64,000 nucleotides of DNA from Candidatus Peregrinibacteria bacterium (GTDB taxonomy: Bacteria; Patescibacteriota; Gracilibacteria; UBA1369; PNNO01): assembly GCA_016928915.1 (NCBI GenBank), contig JAFGJT010000012.1, forward strand, positions 1-64,000, given 5' to 3'. This document shows positions 37,680 through 47,165 of the stretch, one piece after another (positions within the stretch are counted from its first letter, which is position 1; each line of letters starts with the position of its first letter). The position numbers were made by a program, and so were the translations under genes. The notes beneath the pieces were generated by a model. The model searched no databases, had not been told where the DNA came from, and worked only from the letters and a program-made list of their open reading frames with translations.

Positions 37680-37769
37680 AAAAGGGGAGAAGGGGGCTTT
37701 AAGGTGCAGGGCCTTTATTAGTAATAATAGACCACAAGCATCTCCCTTAAAGTCCCATCCTCCCCTTTT
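37680..37769. repeat. Long imperfect hairpin H3
   Basis: AAAAGGGGAG pairs with CTCCCCTTTT (10 bp), GGCTTTAAGG-like with CCTTAAAG (8 bp), TGC with GCA, and TTATTA with TAATAA around a 2-4 base tip. It lies between the divergent helicase and rmuC genes, outside both predicted transcripts, so it may act as DNA or be a short mobile-repeat remnant. Confidence 0.6.
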
Positions 37770-37908
37770 ATGAAGAGAATTTTCCCCTTTCAAGTTAACT
37801 CTCTGTGAATATTATAACATAAAAAGTTTGCAGAATCAACTCGCGAAAGAAGAAATTTTAACGTAATATATAAATCTAATTTTAAATAATAATTAAAGAA
37901 ATTATTTT

Positions 37909-38991
37909 ATGGAAATTATTTATATTGTTTTAATCGTCGGATTGTTTTTTTTAAGCGGTTTTTTGGGATTTACATATATTAACAAATCGAATAAACGATC
38001 GGACATAAGCGAGCGCATGGACATGCTTTCAAAAAGTATGACTGATAATTTGAATAATGTTACAAAACTGGTTCTTCAACAATTAAATGCGGTTAATACG
38101 CGGGTTGACGAACGATTAAAAGAAAATATTGAAGTGCTGCAGAGGCAGCACAGATCAGTTGGAGAAAGGCTTGATACCGCGGCAAAAATTGTTAACACCG
38201 TAAACACAAGACTTGCCAAAATTGAGGAAGGCAATAAGAAAATTTATGATGTTGGAAAAGACATTTCAAGTCTTCAGGAACTTTTAAAGGCACCTAAACT
38301 GCGCGGCGCTTTGGGCGAACTTTTTCTGGATGATCTGTTGACCCAGATTCTTCCCAAGAACAACTTTGATCTGCAGTATGCGTTTAAAAGCGGCGAAAAA
38401 GTTGACGCTGTTGTGTTTTTAAGAGACAGCCTGATTATTCCGGTTGATGCAAAATTCCCTCTGGAAAATTTTAAAAAAATGCTTGAAGAAAATGATGACA
38501 CAAAAACCGCGGGTCTGCGCAAAATGTTTGTGAATGATGTAAAAAAGAGAATTGACGAGATCGCATCCAAATATATTTTGCCGGATGAAGGCACACTGGA
38601 TTTTGCACTAATGTATGTACCGGCTGAAAATATTTATTATGAAATCATAGTAAAAGATTCAAAAAGTGATTTTAATCTAAGCTCTTATGCTTTCTCAAAA
38701 AAAGTAATTCCGGTTTCTCCGAACACTTTCTATATTTATCTTCATACAATTCTGCTTGGCTTAAAAGGTTTTCAAATAGAGAAAAAAGCCGGAGAAATTT
38801 TATCATCTCTTTCGAGTCTGCGGACTGATTTTGAAAAATTCGGTGAAGAATATGAGCTGGTAGGCAAACATCTTGGTCATGCAAGGAACAGCTATGAAAA
38901 TTCAGAAAAGAAACTCGAACGATTTACAGATAAATTATCCCATGTAGAAGCCCTGTCTTCGGCCGACGAAGAGGTAAAATTAATTTCATAA
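37909..38991 (+). CDS. rmuC: DNA recombination protein RmuC
   Basis: The layout is that of RmuC: an N-terminal membrane helix (IIYIVLIVGLFFLSGFLGFTYI), a coiled coil at about 30-125 (RMDMLSKSMTDNLNNV, VGERLDTAAKIVNTVNTRLAK) and the conserved core with LRGALGELFLDDLLTQILP, VDAVVFLRDSLIIPVDAKFPLENF and MYVPAENIYYEI. RmuC limits inversions at short inverted repeats and has a predicted restriction-endonuclease-like core. The size of 360 aa is normal. It is divergent from the UvrD-nuclease gene, another recombination gene. The start has no SD. Confidence 0.93.
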   Translation: MEIIYIVLIVGLFFLSGFLGFTYINKSNKRSDISERMDMLSKSMTDNLNNVTKLVLQQLNAVNTRVDERLKENIEVLQRQHRSVGERLDTAAKIVNTVNTRLAKIEEGNKKIYDVGKDISSLQELLKAPKLRGALGELFLDDLLTQILPKNNFDLQYAFKSGEKVDAVVFLRDSLIIPVDAKFPLENFKKMLEENDDTKTAGLRKMFVNDVKKRIDEIASKYILPDEGTLDFALMYVPAENIYYEIIVKDSKSDFNLSSYAFSKKVIPVSPNTFYIYLHTILLGLKGFQIEKKAGEILSSLSSLRTDFEKFGEEYELVGKHLGHARNSYENSEKKLERFTDKLSHVEALSSADEEVKLIS

Positions 38992-39080
38992 TTATTTAAA
39001 AAATCGAATTTAGGCTTATTTGCCTTTACTTTTTAGCTAAATTTCCTTAAACTTTCACTGCTAAATTTTGAACTTTTCTT

Positions 39081-41183
39081 ATGTCGAAAAAAATATCAGA
39101 TCTTGCGGAAAAACTTGGTTTGGACACCAAAGAACTCAAAAATAAAATTAAAGAGCTCGGTTTTGACATAAAACCCACAGCAAGAACCATTGAAGATGAT
39201 GTTGCCGAACTTGTTATAGATGAATTAAATCCAAACAAAGAAGCCGAATCAAAAGATACCGTAAAAATTTATGAGGAAATTTTTGATAAAGAACTTGATA
39301 AAGAAATCATCAAGCAGCAGCGAAAGCAAACGGCGGGAAAAGATTCGAACAAGGACAAAGAAAAAGATAAAGAAGAAACTGAAGCAAAACGAAAAAAACA
39401 ACAGCAGGAAATTTTAAAAAAAGGTTATATCGAAATCCCGTCCGTTATTTCGGTAAAAGAGTTTTCAGAAAAAATCGCTCAGAATCCGGCAAAAGTTATT
39501 GGAGAACTTATGAAAAACGGTATTCTTGCAAATATTAACCAGCAGATTGATTTTGATACTGCCGCAATTATCGCCGAAGATCTTCATATTAAAATTAAAA
39601 AGAAACGTGAAGAAGCCGCGATTGAAGATTTATTTGCTGGAGATCTGGTGACGTTGTTAAAAGAAGATGACCCGAAAGATCTTTCAATAAGGCCTCCGAT
39701 AATCAGCATTATGGGGCATGTTGATCACGGCAAAACAAAACTTTTAGATTATATACGAAAAACAAATGTTATCGCGTCGGAAGCGGGCGGCATTACACAG
39801 CACATAGGCGCTTATCAGGTTGAAAACAACGGCAAAAAAATCACATTTTTGGATACTCCCGGGCATGAGGCCTTTACGGCAATGCGCGCCCGTGGCGCAA
39901 AAGCCACAGATATAGCCATTCTTGTTGTTGCGGCCGATGAGGGTGTAAAGCCGCAGACTCTTGAAGCAATGCATCATGCGCAGGATGCGGGTATTCCTAT
40001 TATTGTGGCTATAACAAAAATCGACAAAGAAAACGCAAATGTGGATAAAGTTAAAGCCGAACTTGCCGAACACGGCCTTCAGCCCGAAGAATGGGGAGGC
40101 AAAACGATTATGGTTCCCCTTTCATCTATTACCGGGCAGGGCATAAATACGCTTCTTGATATGATTTTGCTTGTTTCTGAAATGGAAAATTTAAAAGCAA
40201 ATCCCAACCGCGAAGCTGTTGCAACCGTTATCGAAGCTCATCTTGATAAAAACCTCGGACCGATTGCAACCGTACTTGTTAATACAGGAACTTTAAAAAT
40301 AATGGATAATGTTGTGGTGGGAGCGGCTCACGGAAGAATTAAAGTTATGAAAGATTATGCCGGCAAAAATATTAAACAAGCGGGCCCGTCAACGCCGGTT
40401 TTAATAGCCGGACTTTCGATCGCTCCCCAAAGCGGTGATATTATGCAGGTTGTAAAGGATGAAAGAACCGCAAGACTCAGATCAATTCAAATAGCTACAT
40501 TAAAAGAGAACGCGGCTAAAGAAGGATTATTGAGCAAAGATATTTTTGCGCAGATCGCGAGTGGAAAACTAAAAACATTAAAAATCGTATTAAAGGCTGA
40601 CACAAAAGGTTCCCTTGAAGCAATAACCAGTTCTCTTTCAAAAGTGCGCGACGAGGAAGTTGCAATAAAAATTATTCACTCCGCTGTGGGCAACATTAAT
40701 GAGAGCGACGTAATGATGGCTGCGGCAAGCGGCGGTCTTGTGATTGGATTTCAGGTTGATATGCCCGGTCAGGCTGAAAAAGTGGCTGAACGCGAACATG
40801 TTCAGGTTCTAAAATATGATATTATTTACAAACTCATCGAGGACCTTACAAAAATCCTTGCGGGGCTTCTGGAGCCCGAAATTGTTGAGGTTATTCTCGG
40901 AACGGCCGAAGTAAGAAAAATTTTCTTTAAACGAAAAAACGAACTTGTTATCGGATGCAAAATTATCAAGGGGAAAATGGTTAATAAGGTTAAGGCCAGA
41001 TTAAAACGCGGCACGCAGATTCTTGGTGAAATAGTTATAGGCTCGCTTAAAAAAGTTGATGAAAATGTTGATGAAATTAAGGAAGGAAACGAATGCGGAA
41101 TGAAACTTAACACAAATCTGGAAATACAGGAGGGCGACGAAATTGAGGCATACAAACTGGAAAAGAAAATAAGAACACTTTAA
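39081..41183 (+). CDS. infB: Translation initiation factor IF-2
   Basis: IF-2 is the GTPase that brings initiator tRNA to the ribosome. The N-terminal IF2N helices ([22 protein letters not shown]) are followed by a short Lys/Glu-rich linker and a second IF2N-like part with [14 protein letters not shown]. The GTPase motifs are [13 protein letters not shown] (G1), ITQHIGAYQ (G2), [15 protein letters not shown] (G3) and [10 protein letters not shown] (G4). Domains II-IV continue to the C-terminal [19 protein letters not shown]. The length of 700 aa is on the short side because the N-terminal linker is compact. It is followed after 3 bases by the sugar cluster, so that cluster may be partly co-transcribed with infB. 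Confidence 0.96.
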   Translation: MSKKISDLAEKLGLDTKELKNKIKELGFDIKPTARTIEDDVAELVIDELNPNKEAESKDTVKIYEEIFDKELDKEIIKQQRKQTAGKDSNKDKEKDKEETEAKRKKQQQEILKKGYIEIPSVISVKEFSEKIAQNPAKVIGELMKNGILANINQQIDFDTAAIIAEDLHIKIKKKREEAAIEDLFAGDLVTLLKEDDPKDLSIRPPIISIMGHVDHGKTKLLDYIRKTNVIASEAGGITQHIGAYQVENNGKKITFLDTPGHEAFTAMRARGAKATDIAILVVAADEGVKPQTLEAMHHAQDAGIPIIVAITKIDKENANVDKVKAELAEHGLQPEEWGGKTIMVPLSSITGQGINTLLDMILLVSEMENLKANPNREAVATVIEAHLDKNLGPIATVLVNTGTLKIMDNVVVGAAHGRIKVMKDYAGKNIKQAGPSTPVLIAGLSIAPQSGDIMQVVKDERTARLRSIQIATLKENAAKEGLLSKDIFAQIASGKLKTLKIVLKADTKGSLEAITSSLSKVRDEEVAIKIIHSAVGNINESDVMMAAASGGLVIGFQVDMPGQAEKVAEREHVQVLKYDIIYKLIEDLTKILAGLLEPEIVEVILGTAEVRKIFFKRKNELVIGCKIIKGKMVNKVKARLKRGTQILGEIVIGSLKKVDENVDEIKEGNECGMKLNTNLEIQEGDEIEAYKLEKKIRTL

Positions 41184-41186
41184 TCT

Positions 41187-41585
41187 ATGAAGCCGTTTGA
41201 ATTTTTTAAGCTCGCAAATTTTACGGACGAAAAAGGATCTCTCGTTCCTCTTGAATTAAAAAACTATATTAACTGGACCCCCAAGCGCGTTTATTACGCC
41301 TTTAACAACAAGGATTTTCGCGGAGGCCACTGTCACAAAATTGAGAAAGAGCTTTTTATATGCCCCAGAGGCAGTTTTAAAATTCGTCTGCATGACGGCA
41401 AAAACTGGACCGAACAGGTTTTAAAAGGGCCCGATTCCGCCGTCAGGGTAGATAACCTGGTCTGGCATGAATTCACAGATTTTTCCAAAGATGCTATCCT
41501 GCTTGCGGTATCATCGACGAATTACAATAAAGACGATTATATCCGCGATTTTGACCAATATTTAAAATCAGTTAACGAACATTAG
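41187..41585 (+). CDS. WxcM/FdtA-like cupin (dTDP-4-keto-sugar 3,4-ketoisomerase)
   Basis: The 132-aa single-cupin protein has FTDEKGSLVPLEL at the start, RVYYAFNNKDFRGGHCHKIEKELFICPRGSFKI in the middle and a DNLVWHEF strand. This matches FdtA/QdtA/WxcM-type ketoisomerases that act on dTDP-4-keto-6-deoxyglucose, the RmlB product. It starts three bases after infB and ends two bases before rmlB, so it is clearly part of the dTDP-sugar cluster. Members of this fold differ in reaction (3,4-ketoisomerase against 3-epimerase or lectin), so the exact chemistry is inferred from neighbours. Confidence 0.82.
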   Translation: MKPFEFFKLANFTDEKGSLVPLELKNYINWTPKRVYYAFNNKDFRGGHCHKIEKELFICPRGSFKIRLHDGKNWTEQVLKGPDSAVRVDNLVWHEFTDFSKDAILLAVSSTNYNKDDYIRDFDQYLKSVNEH

Positions 41586-41587
41586 AA

Positions 41588-42625
41588 ATGAAAAAGATAC
41601 TAATAACAGGCGGCGCCGGTTTTATAGGGTCAAACTTCACCCACTATTATATTAACAAGCACCCCGAGGATCAGGTAATGGTGCTGGACCGGCTTACATA
41701 TGCCGGAAATCTTGATAATTTAAAGGATCTTGAGAGCAATGAAAAGTACTGGTTCATAGAGGCTGATATTGCCGATGTTAAAATGATAAACAATCTTTTT
41801 GAAAGGGAGAAATTTGACACGGTTGTTAATTTTGCCGCGGAAACACATGTGGACAGAAGCATCGAAACTCCGAGCATCTTTGTTATGACCAATGTTGTTG
41901 GAACGCAAGTACTGCTTGAAGCATGCAGAAATCACGGTGTTTCGCGGTATCACCAGATTTCGACCGATGAGGTTTACGGCGATCTCGGAACTGATTCAAA
42001 AGATTTTTTTACTGAAACAACACCTATTAATCCGAACTGTCCTTATGCGGCCAGCAAAGCCGCGGCTGATCTGTTGGTGCTTGCTTATCACGAAACGTTC
42101 AAACTGCCCGTAACCATTTCGCGCTGTTCAAATAACTACGGTCCATACCAGTTCCCCGAAAAACTTATTCCCTACTTCTTCAGGTTGATTTCAGAAAACA
42201 AGCCTGTTCCTGTTTACGGTGACGGTAAAAATGTGCGCGACTGGCTTTATGTTATAGACCACTGCAGAGCAATAGATTTAATATTGGAAAAAGGTAAAAT
42301 CGGTGAAGTTTATAACATTGGCGGACATAATGAAAAAACGAATCTGGAAATAACCAAAACACTGCTTAATTTCCTAAATAAAAACGAAGATTTAATTACT
42401 TTTGTTGATGACAGGCTCGCGCACGACAGGCGCTATGCCATTGATGCGTCAAAAATTGAAAAAGAGCTTGGATGGAAACCTTCTGTCACCTTTGAAGAAG
42501 GTATAGCTAAAACTTTTGAATGGTACAAAAATCATAAAGAATGGATGGAAAAACTTATTGAAAAATCCGAGGAGCGCAAACATAAAGAAATCAGCAAAAC
42601 ACCGCTTAAATCATCACGCAATTAA
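41588..42625 (+). CDS. rmlB: dTDP-glucose 4,6-dehydratase
   Basis: The SDR enzyme makes dTDP-4-keto-6-deoxyglucose. The NAD-binding motif is ITGGAGFIGSNF (about 5-16), followed by FAAETHVDRSIETP, the active-site STDEVYGDLG, catalytic YAASKAAAD and RCSNNYGPYQFPEKLIPYF, all typical of RmlB. The C-terminal part holds GDGKNVRDWLYV and YNIGGHNEKTNLEI. The length of 345 aa is normal, with a short Lys-rich tail. It sits between the FdtA-like gene and proS with very short spacers, in one operon with the rest of the rml genes. Confidence 0.95.
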   Translation: MKKILITGGAGFIGSNFTHYYINKHPEDQVMVLDRLTYAGNLDNLKDLESNEKYWFIEADIADVKMINNLFEREKFDTVVNFAAETHVDRSIETPSIFVMTNVVGTQVLLEACRNHGVSRYHQISTDEVYGDLGTDSKDFFTETTPINPNCPYAASKAAADLLVLAYHETFKLPVTISRCSNNYGPYQFPEKLIPYFFRLISENKPVPVYGDGKNVRDWLYVIDHCRAIDLILEKGKIGEVYNIGGHNEKTNLEITKTLLNFLNKNEDLITFVDDRLAHDRRYAIDASKIEKELGWKPSVTFEEGIAKTFEWYKNHKEWMEKLIEKSEERKHKEISKTPLKSSRN

Positions 42626-42641
42626 TTCACATAAATAAAAT

Positions 42642-44351
42642 ATGCTTTATTCAAAATTATTCGGACGCACAAAACACGAAACTCCCGCTGACGCAAACAG
42701 CAAAAACGCTGAACTTCTTGCAAAAGGCGGATTTGTAGATAAACTTGCCGCGGGGATATATTCGTTTCTTCCTCTGGGTATGCGCGTTCTTACCAAAATA
42801 AACCGGATTATACGCGAAGAAATGAACTCGGTCGGCGGACAGGAAATTTTAATGCCAGCCCTGCATCCTGTTGATATATGGGAACAGACGGGTCGCAACA
42901 AATCAATGGATGAAATTTTATACAGGACTAAAGGCGGTGAAAAAGACTTTGTTTTCGGGCCGAGTCATGAGGAAACCGTAACTCCTCTTGTTAAAAAATT
43001 TCTTCAGTCTTATAAGGATTTTCCTTTGGCGGTATATCAGCTGCAGACAAAATTCCGCAATGAACCGCGTGCAAAATCGGGGCTGCTTCGGGGCCGCGAA
43101 TTCGGAATGAAAGATATGTATTCTTTCCACGCAAGCGAAAAAGATTTGGACGAATATTATTTGAAAGTGATGGAAGCTTATTTGAATGTTTATACGCGCT
43201 GCGGAATGGAGGCATATGTGATTGAGGCTTCCGGCGGGGCTTTTTCAGACAAATACTCTCATGAATTTTCAATAAAAACAGCAGCGGGCGAAGACACGAT
43301 GATTTTCTGCGAAAAATGCAAATTCGCGCAAAATCTTGAAGTTGCCGAAGGAAAATATGACAATCCTTCATCGGATGAAGAAGAACAACCTTTAAAAGAT
43401 GTAAAAGTTAAACGCGGAAAAACCATTGAAGACAACGCAAAAGCGCATAATTGCGAGGAGTGGCGCATTTTAAAATCCGTTGTGTATATGATTGAAGACA
43501 CCGGCCCGGTTGGCATTTTAATAAGGGGCGATTTTCAGATAAACGAAGAAAAACTTGTAAGATATTTCAAAAAAAACCTGCGTCCGGCAACCCCCGATGA
43601 ATTAAAAAAGTACGGACTTGTTGAGGGTTTTATCTCCCCTGTTTTGGCTGACAAAAACCCCAATGAAAAAATTCCGTTCATTGCGGACCAATCCATAAAA
43701 AAAATGAAGAATTTCGTTACGGGAGCAAATAAAAAAGATCTGGACTGGGCGAATTTAAATATCGGCCGTGATTTTGAAATTAAAGATTTTGCCGATTTCG
43801 TAGCGGTAAACAGTACGTTCAAATGTCCAAAATGCGGGAATCAGTTGTCAGAGGTTAAGGTTGTTGAAGCGGGAAATATTTTTAAACTGGGCACAAAATT
43901 CAGCGATTCTTTTGACCTTAAATTTACGGATAAAGACGGCGCTGCAAAACCTGTTGTAATGGGCTGTTATGGAATCGGAAATACTCGTCTGATTGGCGCA
44001 ATTGTTGAAGCTTCGCACGATGAAAAGGGCATTATATGGCCCAAATCCGTTGCGCCTTACCATGTGCATCTGGTTCATCTGGGCAATGATGACGAAGTTA
44101 AAGCAATGGGTGAAAAACTGTACGAAATCCTTATGAAAGAAAAAATTGAAGTTTTGTATGATGACAGAGATTGCGGTGCCGGTGAAAAACTGAATGACGC
44201 TGATTTGATCGGACTGCCGCTAAGAATCGTTGTGAGCAGGCGTACCATTGAAAAACAGGGCGTTGAATGGAAAGAAAGGGCAAAAAAGGATGCTGAAAGC
44301 GTAAGTTTTGACGCACTTGTTGCACGTATTAAAGATTTTCTCATTTCATAA
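42642..44351 (+). CDS. proS: Prolyl-tRNA synthetase (bacterial type)
   Basis: The class IIa synthetase charges tRNA-Pro. Motif 1 and flanks appear as KLAAGIYSFLPLGMRVL and GGQEILMPALHPVDIWEQTGR. Motif 2 is YQLQTKFRNEPRAKSGLLRGREFGMKDMYSFH, and motif 3 includes MGCYGIGNTRLIGAIVE. The INS (YbaK-like) editing domain lies between motifs 2 and 3 (about 225-380), as in bacterial-type ProRS. The anticodon-binding domain ends the protein. The length is 569 aa. It lies inside the sugar cluster, between rmlB and rmlD, with no functional link apparent; placement in an operon is probably historical. Confidence 0.96.
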   Translation: MLYSKLFGRTKHETPADANSKNAELLAKGGFVDKLAAGIYSFLPLGMRVLTKINRIIREEMNSVGGQEILMPALHPVDIWEQTGRNKSMDEILYRTKGGEKDFVFGPSHEETVTPLVKKFLQSYKDFPLAVYQLQTKFRNEPRAKSGLLRGREFGMKDMYSFHASEKDLDEYYLKVMEAYLNVYTRCGMEAYVIEASGGAFSDKYSHEFSIKTAAGEDTMIFCEKCKFAQNLEVAEGKYDNPSSDEEEQPLKDVKVKRGKTIEDNAKAHNCEEWRILKSVVYMIEDTGPVGILIRGDFQINEEKLVRYFKKNLRPATPDELKKYGLVEGFISPVLADKNPNEKIPFIADQSIKKMKNFVTGANKKDLDWANLNIGRDFEIKDFADFVAVNSTFKCPKCGNQLSEVKVVEAGNIFKLGTKFSDSFDLKFTDKDGAAKPVVMGCYGIGNTRLIGAIVEASHDEKGIIWPKSVAPYHVHLVHLGNDDEVKAMGEKLYEILMKEKIEVLYDDRDCGAGEKLNDADLIGLPLRIVVSRRTIEKQGVEWKERAKKDAESVSFDALVARIKDFLIS

Positions 44352-44354
44352 CAT

Positions 44355-45203
44355 ATGCGAGTACTTTTGCTTGGCAAAAAAGGCTTACTCGGGCAGGAAA
44401 TCGTGCAGGTTTTTAATGACTCAAAACACGAATTTTTTGCGCTGGGCCATGATGAAATTGATATTACCGATCATCAAAAAACAAACGAAACAATCAAAGA
44501 TATAAAGCCCCAAATTGTTATTAACGCCGCCGCTTTCACATATGTTGACGAGTGCGAGGTTAAAAAAAATTTTGTGATGCAGGTTAACGGATATGCAAAT
44601 GAAAATCTTGCACGAATGTGCCAAAATCTTAACGCACATCTTGTTTTTTTAAGCACGGATTATGTTTTTAACGGTCAAAAACAAGAAGGATATAAAGAAG
44701 ATGACGATCCCTCCCCTGTTAATGTTTACGGTGAATCAAAACTGCTGGGCGAAAAATTAATCCAACAAAATACGGACAAATTTTATATTATAAGAACTTC
44801 GTGGCTTTTTGGAATGCACGGAAGAAATTTTGTAAAAACCATGCTTGAAACCGCAAAAAACCAAAATGAAATCAAGGTTGTTGATGACCAGTTCGGAAAA
44901 CCCACTTATTCGGTGGATCTGGCAAAATCAATTTTTGAATTTTTAAACAATGGGTATGTAAAAAGTCTGCCGAAATCCGGCATATATCATCTGGTAAATG
45001 AAAATACTACATCCTGGTATGAATTCGCAAAAAAAATTTTCCGGGTAAAAGGGCTGAACAACAAGATTATTCCGGTTTCTTCTGATGAAATGAAAAGACC
45101 GGCAAAAAGACCCATGCATTCCGTTCTTTTAAACACAAAACTACCGCTCATGCGAAATCACGAAGAAGCATTGCGGGATTATTTATTGACAATTGACATT
45201 TAA
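44355..45203 (+). CDS. rmlD: dTDP-4-dehydrorhamnose reductase
   Basis: This SDR enzyme makes the last step to dTDP-L-rhamnose. Landmarks are LLLGKKGLLGQEIVQVF (NAD(P) site), PQIVINAAAFTYVDECE, FLSTDYVFNGQKQEGYKEDD, the catalytic YGESKLLGEK, IRTSWLFGMHG and FGKPTYSVDLA. The length of 282 aa is normal. It is three bases from proS and leads into an AT-rich repeat region before rmlA. No rmlC (3,5-epimerase) gene is seen in this window, so rhamnose synthesis needs an epimerase from elsewhere, or the reductase acts on a different keto-sugar. Confidence 0.92.
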   Translation: MRVLLLGKKGLLGQEIVQVFNDSKHEFFALGHDEIDITDHQKTNETIKDIKPQIVINAAAFTYVDECEVKKNFVMQVNGYANENLARMCQNLNAHLVFLSTDYVFNGQKQEGYKEDDDPSPVNVYGESKLLGEKLIQQNTDKFYIIRTSWLFGMHGRNFVKTMLETAKNQNEIKVVDDQFGKPTYSVDLAKSIFEFLNNGYVKSLPKSGIYHLVNENTTSWYEFAKKIFRVKGLNNKIIPVSSDEMKRPAKRPMHSVLLNTKLPLMRNHEEALRDYLLTIDI

Positions 45204-45257
45204 CAATTGACAATTGACACGCTGAGATGAATAAATTTATAACAATTGACATTTAAC
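45185..45257. repeat. Cluster of (A)CAATTGACA microrepeats
   Basis: ATTGACA occurs four to five times within 73 bases at the end of rmlD and in the spacer, including two copies of ATTGACATTTAAC. Similar strings occur at 24279-24292 and 28408-28417. Each also resembles a -35 box. Confidence 0.6.
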
Positions 45258-45266
45258 CCCAGATAA

Positions 45267-46079
45267 TTGAAAGGAATTATACTCGCGGGAGGCGAAGGCA
45301 ACCGCTTAAAACCGCTTACCGAATACACAAACAAACATCTTTTGCATATATATAACCAGCCAATGGTTTATTATCCCCTTAACACGCTTACCAACGCGGG
45401 AATAAGAGAGATTTTAATTGTGACCGGTCCAAAACACGCCGGAACTTTTCTGCAGCTCTTGGGCGACGGAAGAAGATTTAAATGCAACCTGCAATTCAGG
45501 GTGCAGGAAAAAGCCGAAGGAATTGCTCATGCTCTCTCGCTTTCAAAAAAGTTTGTGGGTAATGATTCATGCGCCGTGATTTTGGGTGATAATATTTTCG
45601 AAGATGATCTTACAAAGGAAATTAAGGCGTTTACCGGTTCCGGGGCGCATATATTTTTAAAAGAAACCGAAAGCCCTCAAAGGTTTGGCGTTGCCGAACT
45701 TAAAGGAAAAAATGTTGTAAAAATTGAAGAGAAGCCAAAAAATCCAAAATCTAATTATGCTGTTACAGGTTTGTATTTGTTTGACCCTAATGTTTTTGAA
45801 ATCATTAACGGTCTGCGGCCGTCCAACCGCGGTGAATATGAAATTACCGATGTTAACAACGAATATATAAAACGCGGCCAATTAACAGCTACTCTGCTTA
45901 AAAAAAGATGGACCGATTCCGGAACTTTTGAAAGTCTTTACAGGGCAAACCATATAGCGCGTGAAATTCATTTAAGAAAAAATTACGGCGCCCGCGCTCA
46001 CTCAAAAATCTCGGATACAAAAAAAGACCCGGCGCTAGAGTTTATGACAAAAACACAACTCCAAAATCTTGAAACATGA
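45267..46079 (+). CDS. rmlA: Glucose-1-phosphate thymidylyltransferase
   Basis: The nucleotidyltransferase makes dTDP-glucose, the first step of the dTDP-sugar pathway. It begins GIILAGGEGNRLKPLTEYTNKHLL, with ILVTGPKHAG-type segment, EKAEGIAHALSL, VILGDNIFEDDL and RWTDSGTFESLYRAN. The length of 270 aa is at the short end for RmlA. The start is TTG at 45267: the in-frame codon just before it is a TAA stop, so there is no alternative upstream. Its end overlaps the PfkB kinase by four bases. It is the last dTDP-sugar gene of the cluster. Confidence 0.92.
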   Translation: MKGIILAGGEGNRLKPLTEYTNKHLLHIYNQPMVYYPLNTLTNAGIREILIVTGPKHAGTFLQLLGDGRRFKCNLQFRVQEKAEGIAHALSLSKKFVGNDSCAVILGDNIFEDDLTKEIKAFTGSGAHIFLKETESPQRFGVAELKGKNVVKIEEKPKNPKSNYAVTGLYLFDPNVFEIINGLRPSNRGEYEITDVNNEYIKRGQLTATLLKKRWTDSGTFESLYRANHIAREIHLRKNYGARAHSKISDTKKDPALEFMTKTQLQNLET

Positions 46080-46984
46080 AAAAAATACTGGTTTCGGGCT
46101 CAATTGCGTTTGATTATATAATGAATTTTAGCGGCATTTTTAAAGACGCGATTCTAAAAAAAAATCTGGGGGATTTAAATGTTTCATTCACGGGAATGAA
46201 CAAGAAAAAATTTTACGGCGGGTGCGGTCCGAATATTGTCTATAATATTGGATTATTCAGGTCGCTATATAAAGTGGAGCCGTATCTTTTCGGGGTTGCG
46301 GGTGCGGATTTTAAAGAATACGGTGTGCGGTTAAAAGAACATGGAATAAATGTTGATTTGATTGGGATTGATCGGGACGGATTTACCGCGTGCGCATACA
46401 TTCTCACCGATAAAAAAGAAAATCAAATAACGATTTTTTCACCGGGTGCAATGCAAAATACAAAAGCTGAAAAAGAATTAACCGATGATGTTTTGGGGGG
46501 ATTTAAATTTGCGATTTTATCGCCCGATATAACGGAAAGAACTTACAGATTGGGGAAAAAGCTTGTAAGCGCCCGTGTTCCGTGGTTTTTTGATCCGGGC
46601 CAGATGACGCCGGCATTCAAAATAAATGAACTAAAATTTTTAATAAACAATGCATATGGATTTATCGCGAACAGTTATGAAATAAAATTATTATGCGAAA
46701 GAGTTGGGGTAAGTAAGGAAATATTAAGGAAAAAATTTAAGATTTTCATTGAAACGCTCGGAGCCTCAGGAGTTGAATTAACAGTAAACGGAACAAATAC
46801 GAAAAAAATTCCCGCATACAAACCTGCGAAAATTGTTGATCCCACAGGTTGCGGAGACGCGTTCAGAGGAGGATTTTTAGCGGCATTATGCTCAGGATTA
46901 TCAGTTGAAAATGCATGCAAAGTTGGCGCAAAAATTGCAGCGCGAAAAATAGAAACCGAAGGAACGCAGAATCATAAATTATAG
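46076..46984 (+). CDS. PfkB-family carbohydrate/nucleoside kinase
   Basis: The ribokinase-like protein (302 aa) has the N-terminal VSGSIAFDYIMNF, the first PfkB signature region YGGCGPNIVYNIGLF, and the C-terminal signature VDPTGCGDAFRGGFLAAL with the catalytic Asp. The closest overall feel is adenosine-kinase-like members, but substrate cannot be fixed from sequence. Translational coupling to rmlA by a 4-base overlap suggests a sugar or sugar-nucleotide role. It is the last ordinary gene before the GC-rich units at 47 kb. Confidence 0.88.
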   Translation: MKKILVSGSIAFDYIMNFSGIFKDAILKKNLGDLNVSFTGMNKKKFYGGCGPNIVYNIGLFRSLYKVEPYLFGVAGADFKEYGVRLKEHGINVDLIGIDRDGFTACAYILTDKKENQITIFSPGAMQNTKAEKELTDDVLGGFKFAILSPDITERTYRLGKKLVSARVPWFFDPGQMTPAFKINELKFLINNAYGFIANSYEIKLLCERVGVSKEILRKKFKIFIETLGASGVELTVNGTNTKKIPAYKPAKIVDPTGCGDAFRGGFLAALCSGLSVENACKVGAKIAARKIETEGTQNHKL

Positions 46985-47003
46985 GCCGGAAAATTTGGAA
47001 AAA

Positions 47004-47017
47004 GAAAACCCGCTTGT
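47004..47017 (+). repeat. Left inverted repeat of GC-rich unit 2
   Basis: GAAAACCCGCTTGT has a perfect reverse-complement copy at 47984-47997. The similarity continues weakly inward, with TTAATGA shared on both sides. Confidence 0.6.
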
Positions 47018-47047
47018 TTTTTAATGAAGTTTGAGGAGGGGGAAATG

Positions 47048-47128
47048 GCCGGCACGGTCTGCTGTTATTTATCACGTGGTGGGACTTGAGGTCTTTTACG
47101 TGGGCAAATTTAGCAGAACCGTGCCGGC
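47048..47128. repeat. Long hairpin H2
   Basis: GCCGGCACGG pairs with CCGTGCCGGC (10 bp), TCTGCT with AGCAGA (6 bp), CACGT with ACGTG and GAC with GTC around TTGAG. As in H1, a 10-bp outer stem is followed by a bulge and a stem containing TCTGC/GCAGA. On the minus strand it follows the lipoprotein stop but lacks a T-tract. Confidence 0.65.
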
Positions 47129-47165
47129 ACGAGGAGGGAAGAAGGAGGGCGAGGTGGGAAAAACG

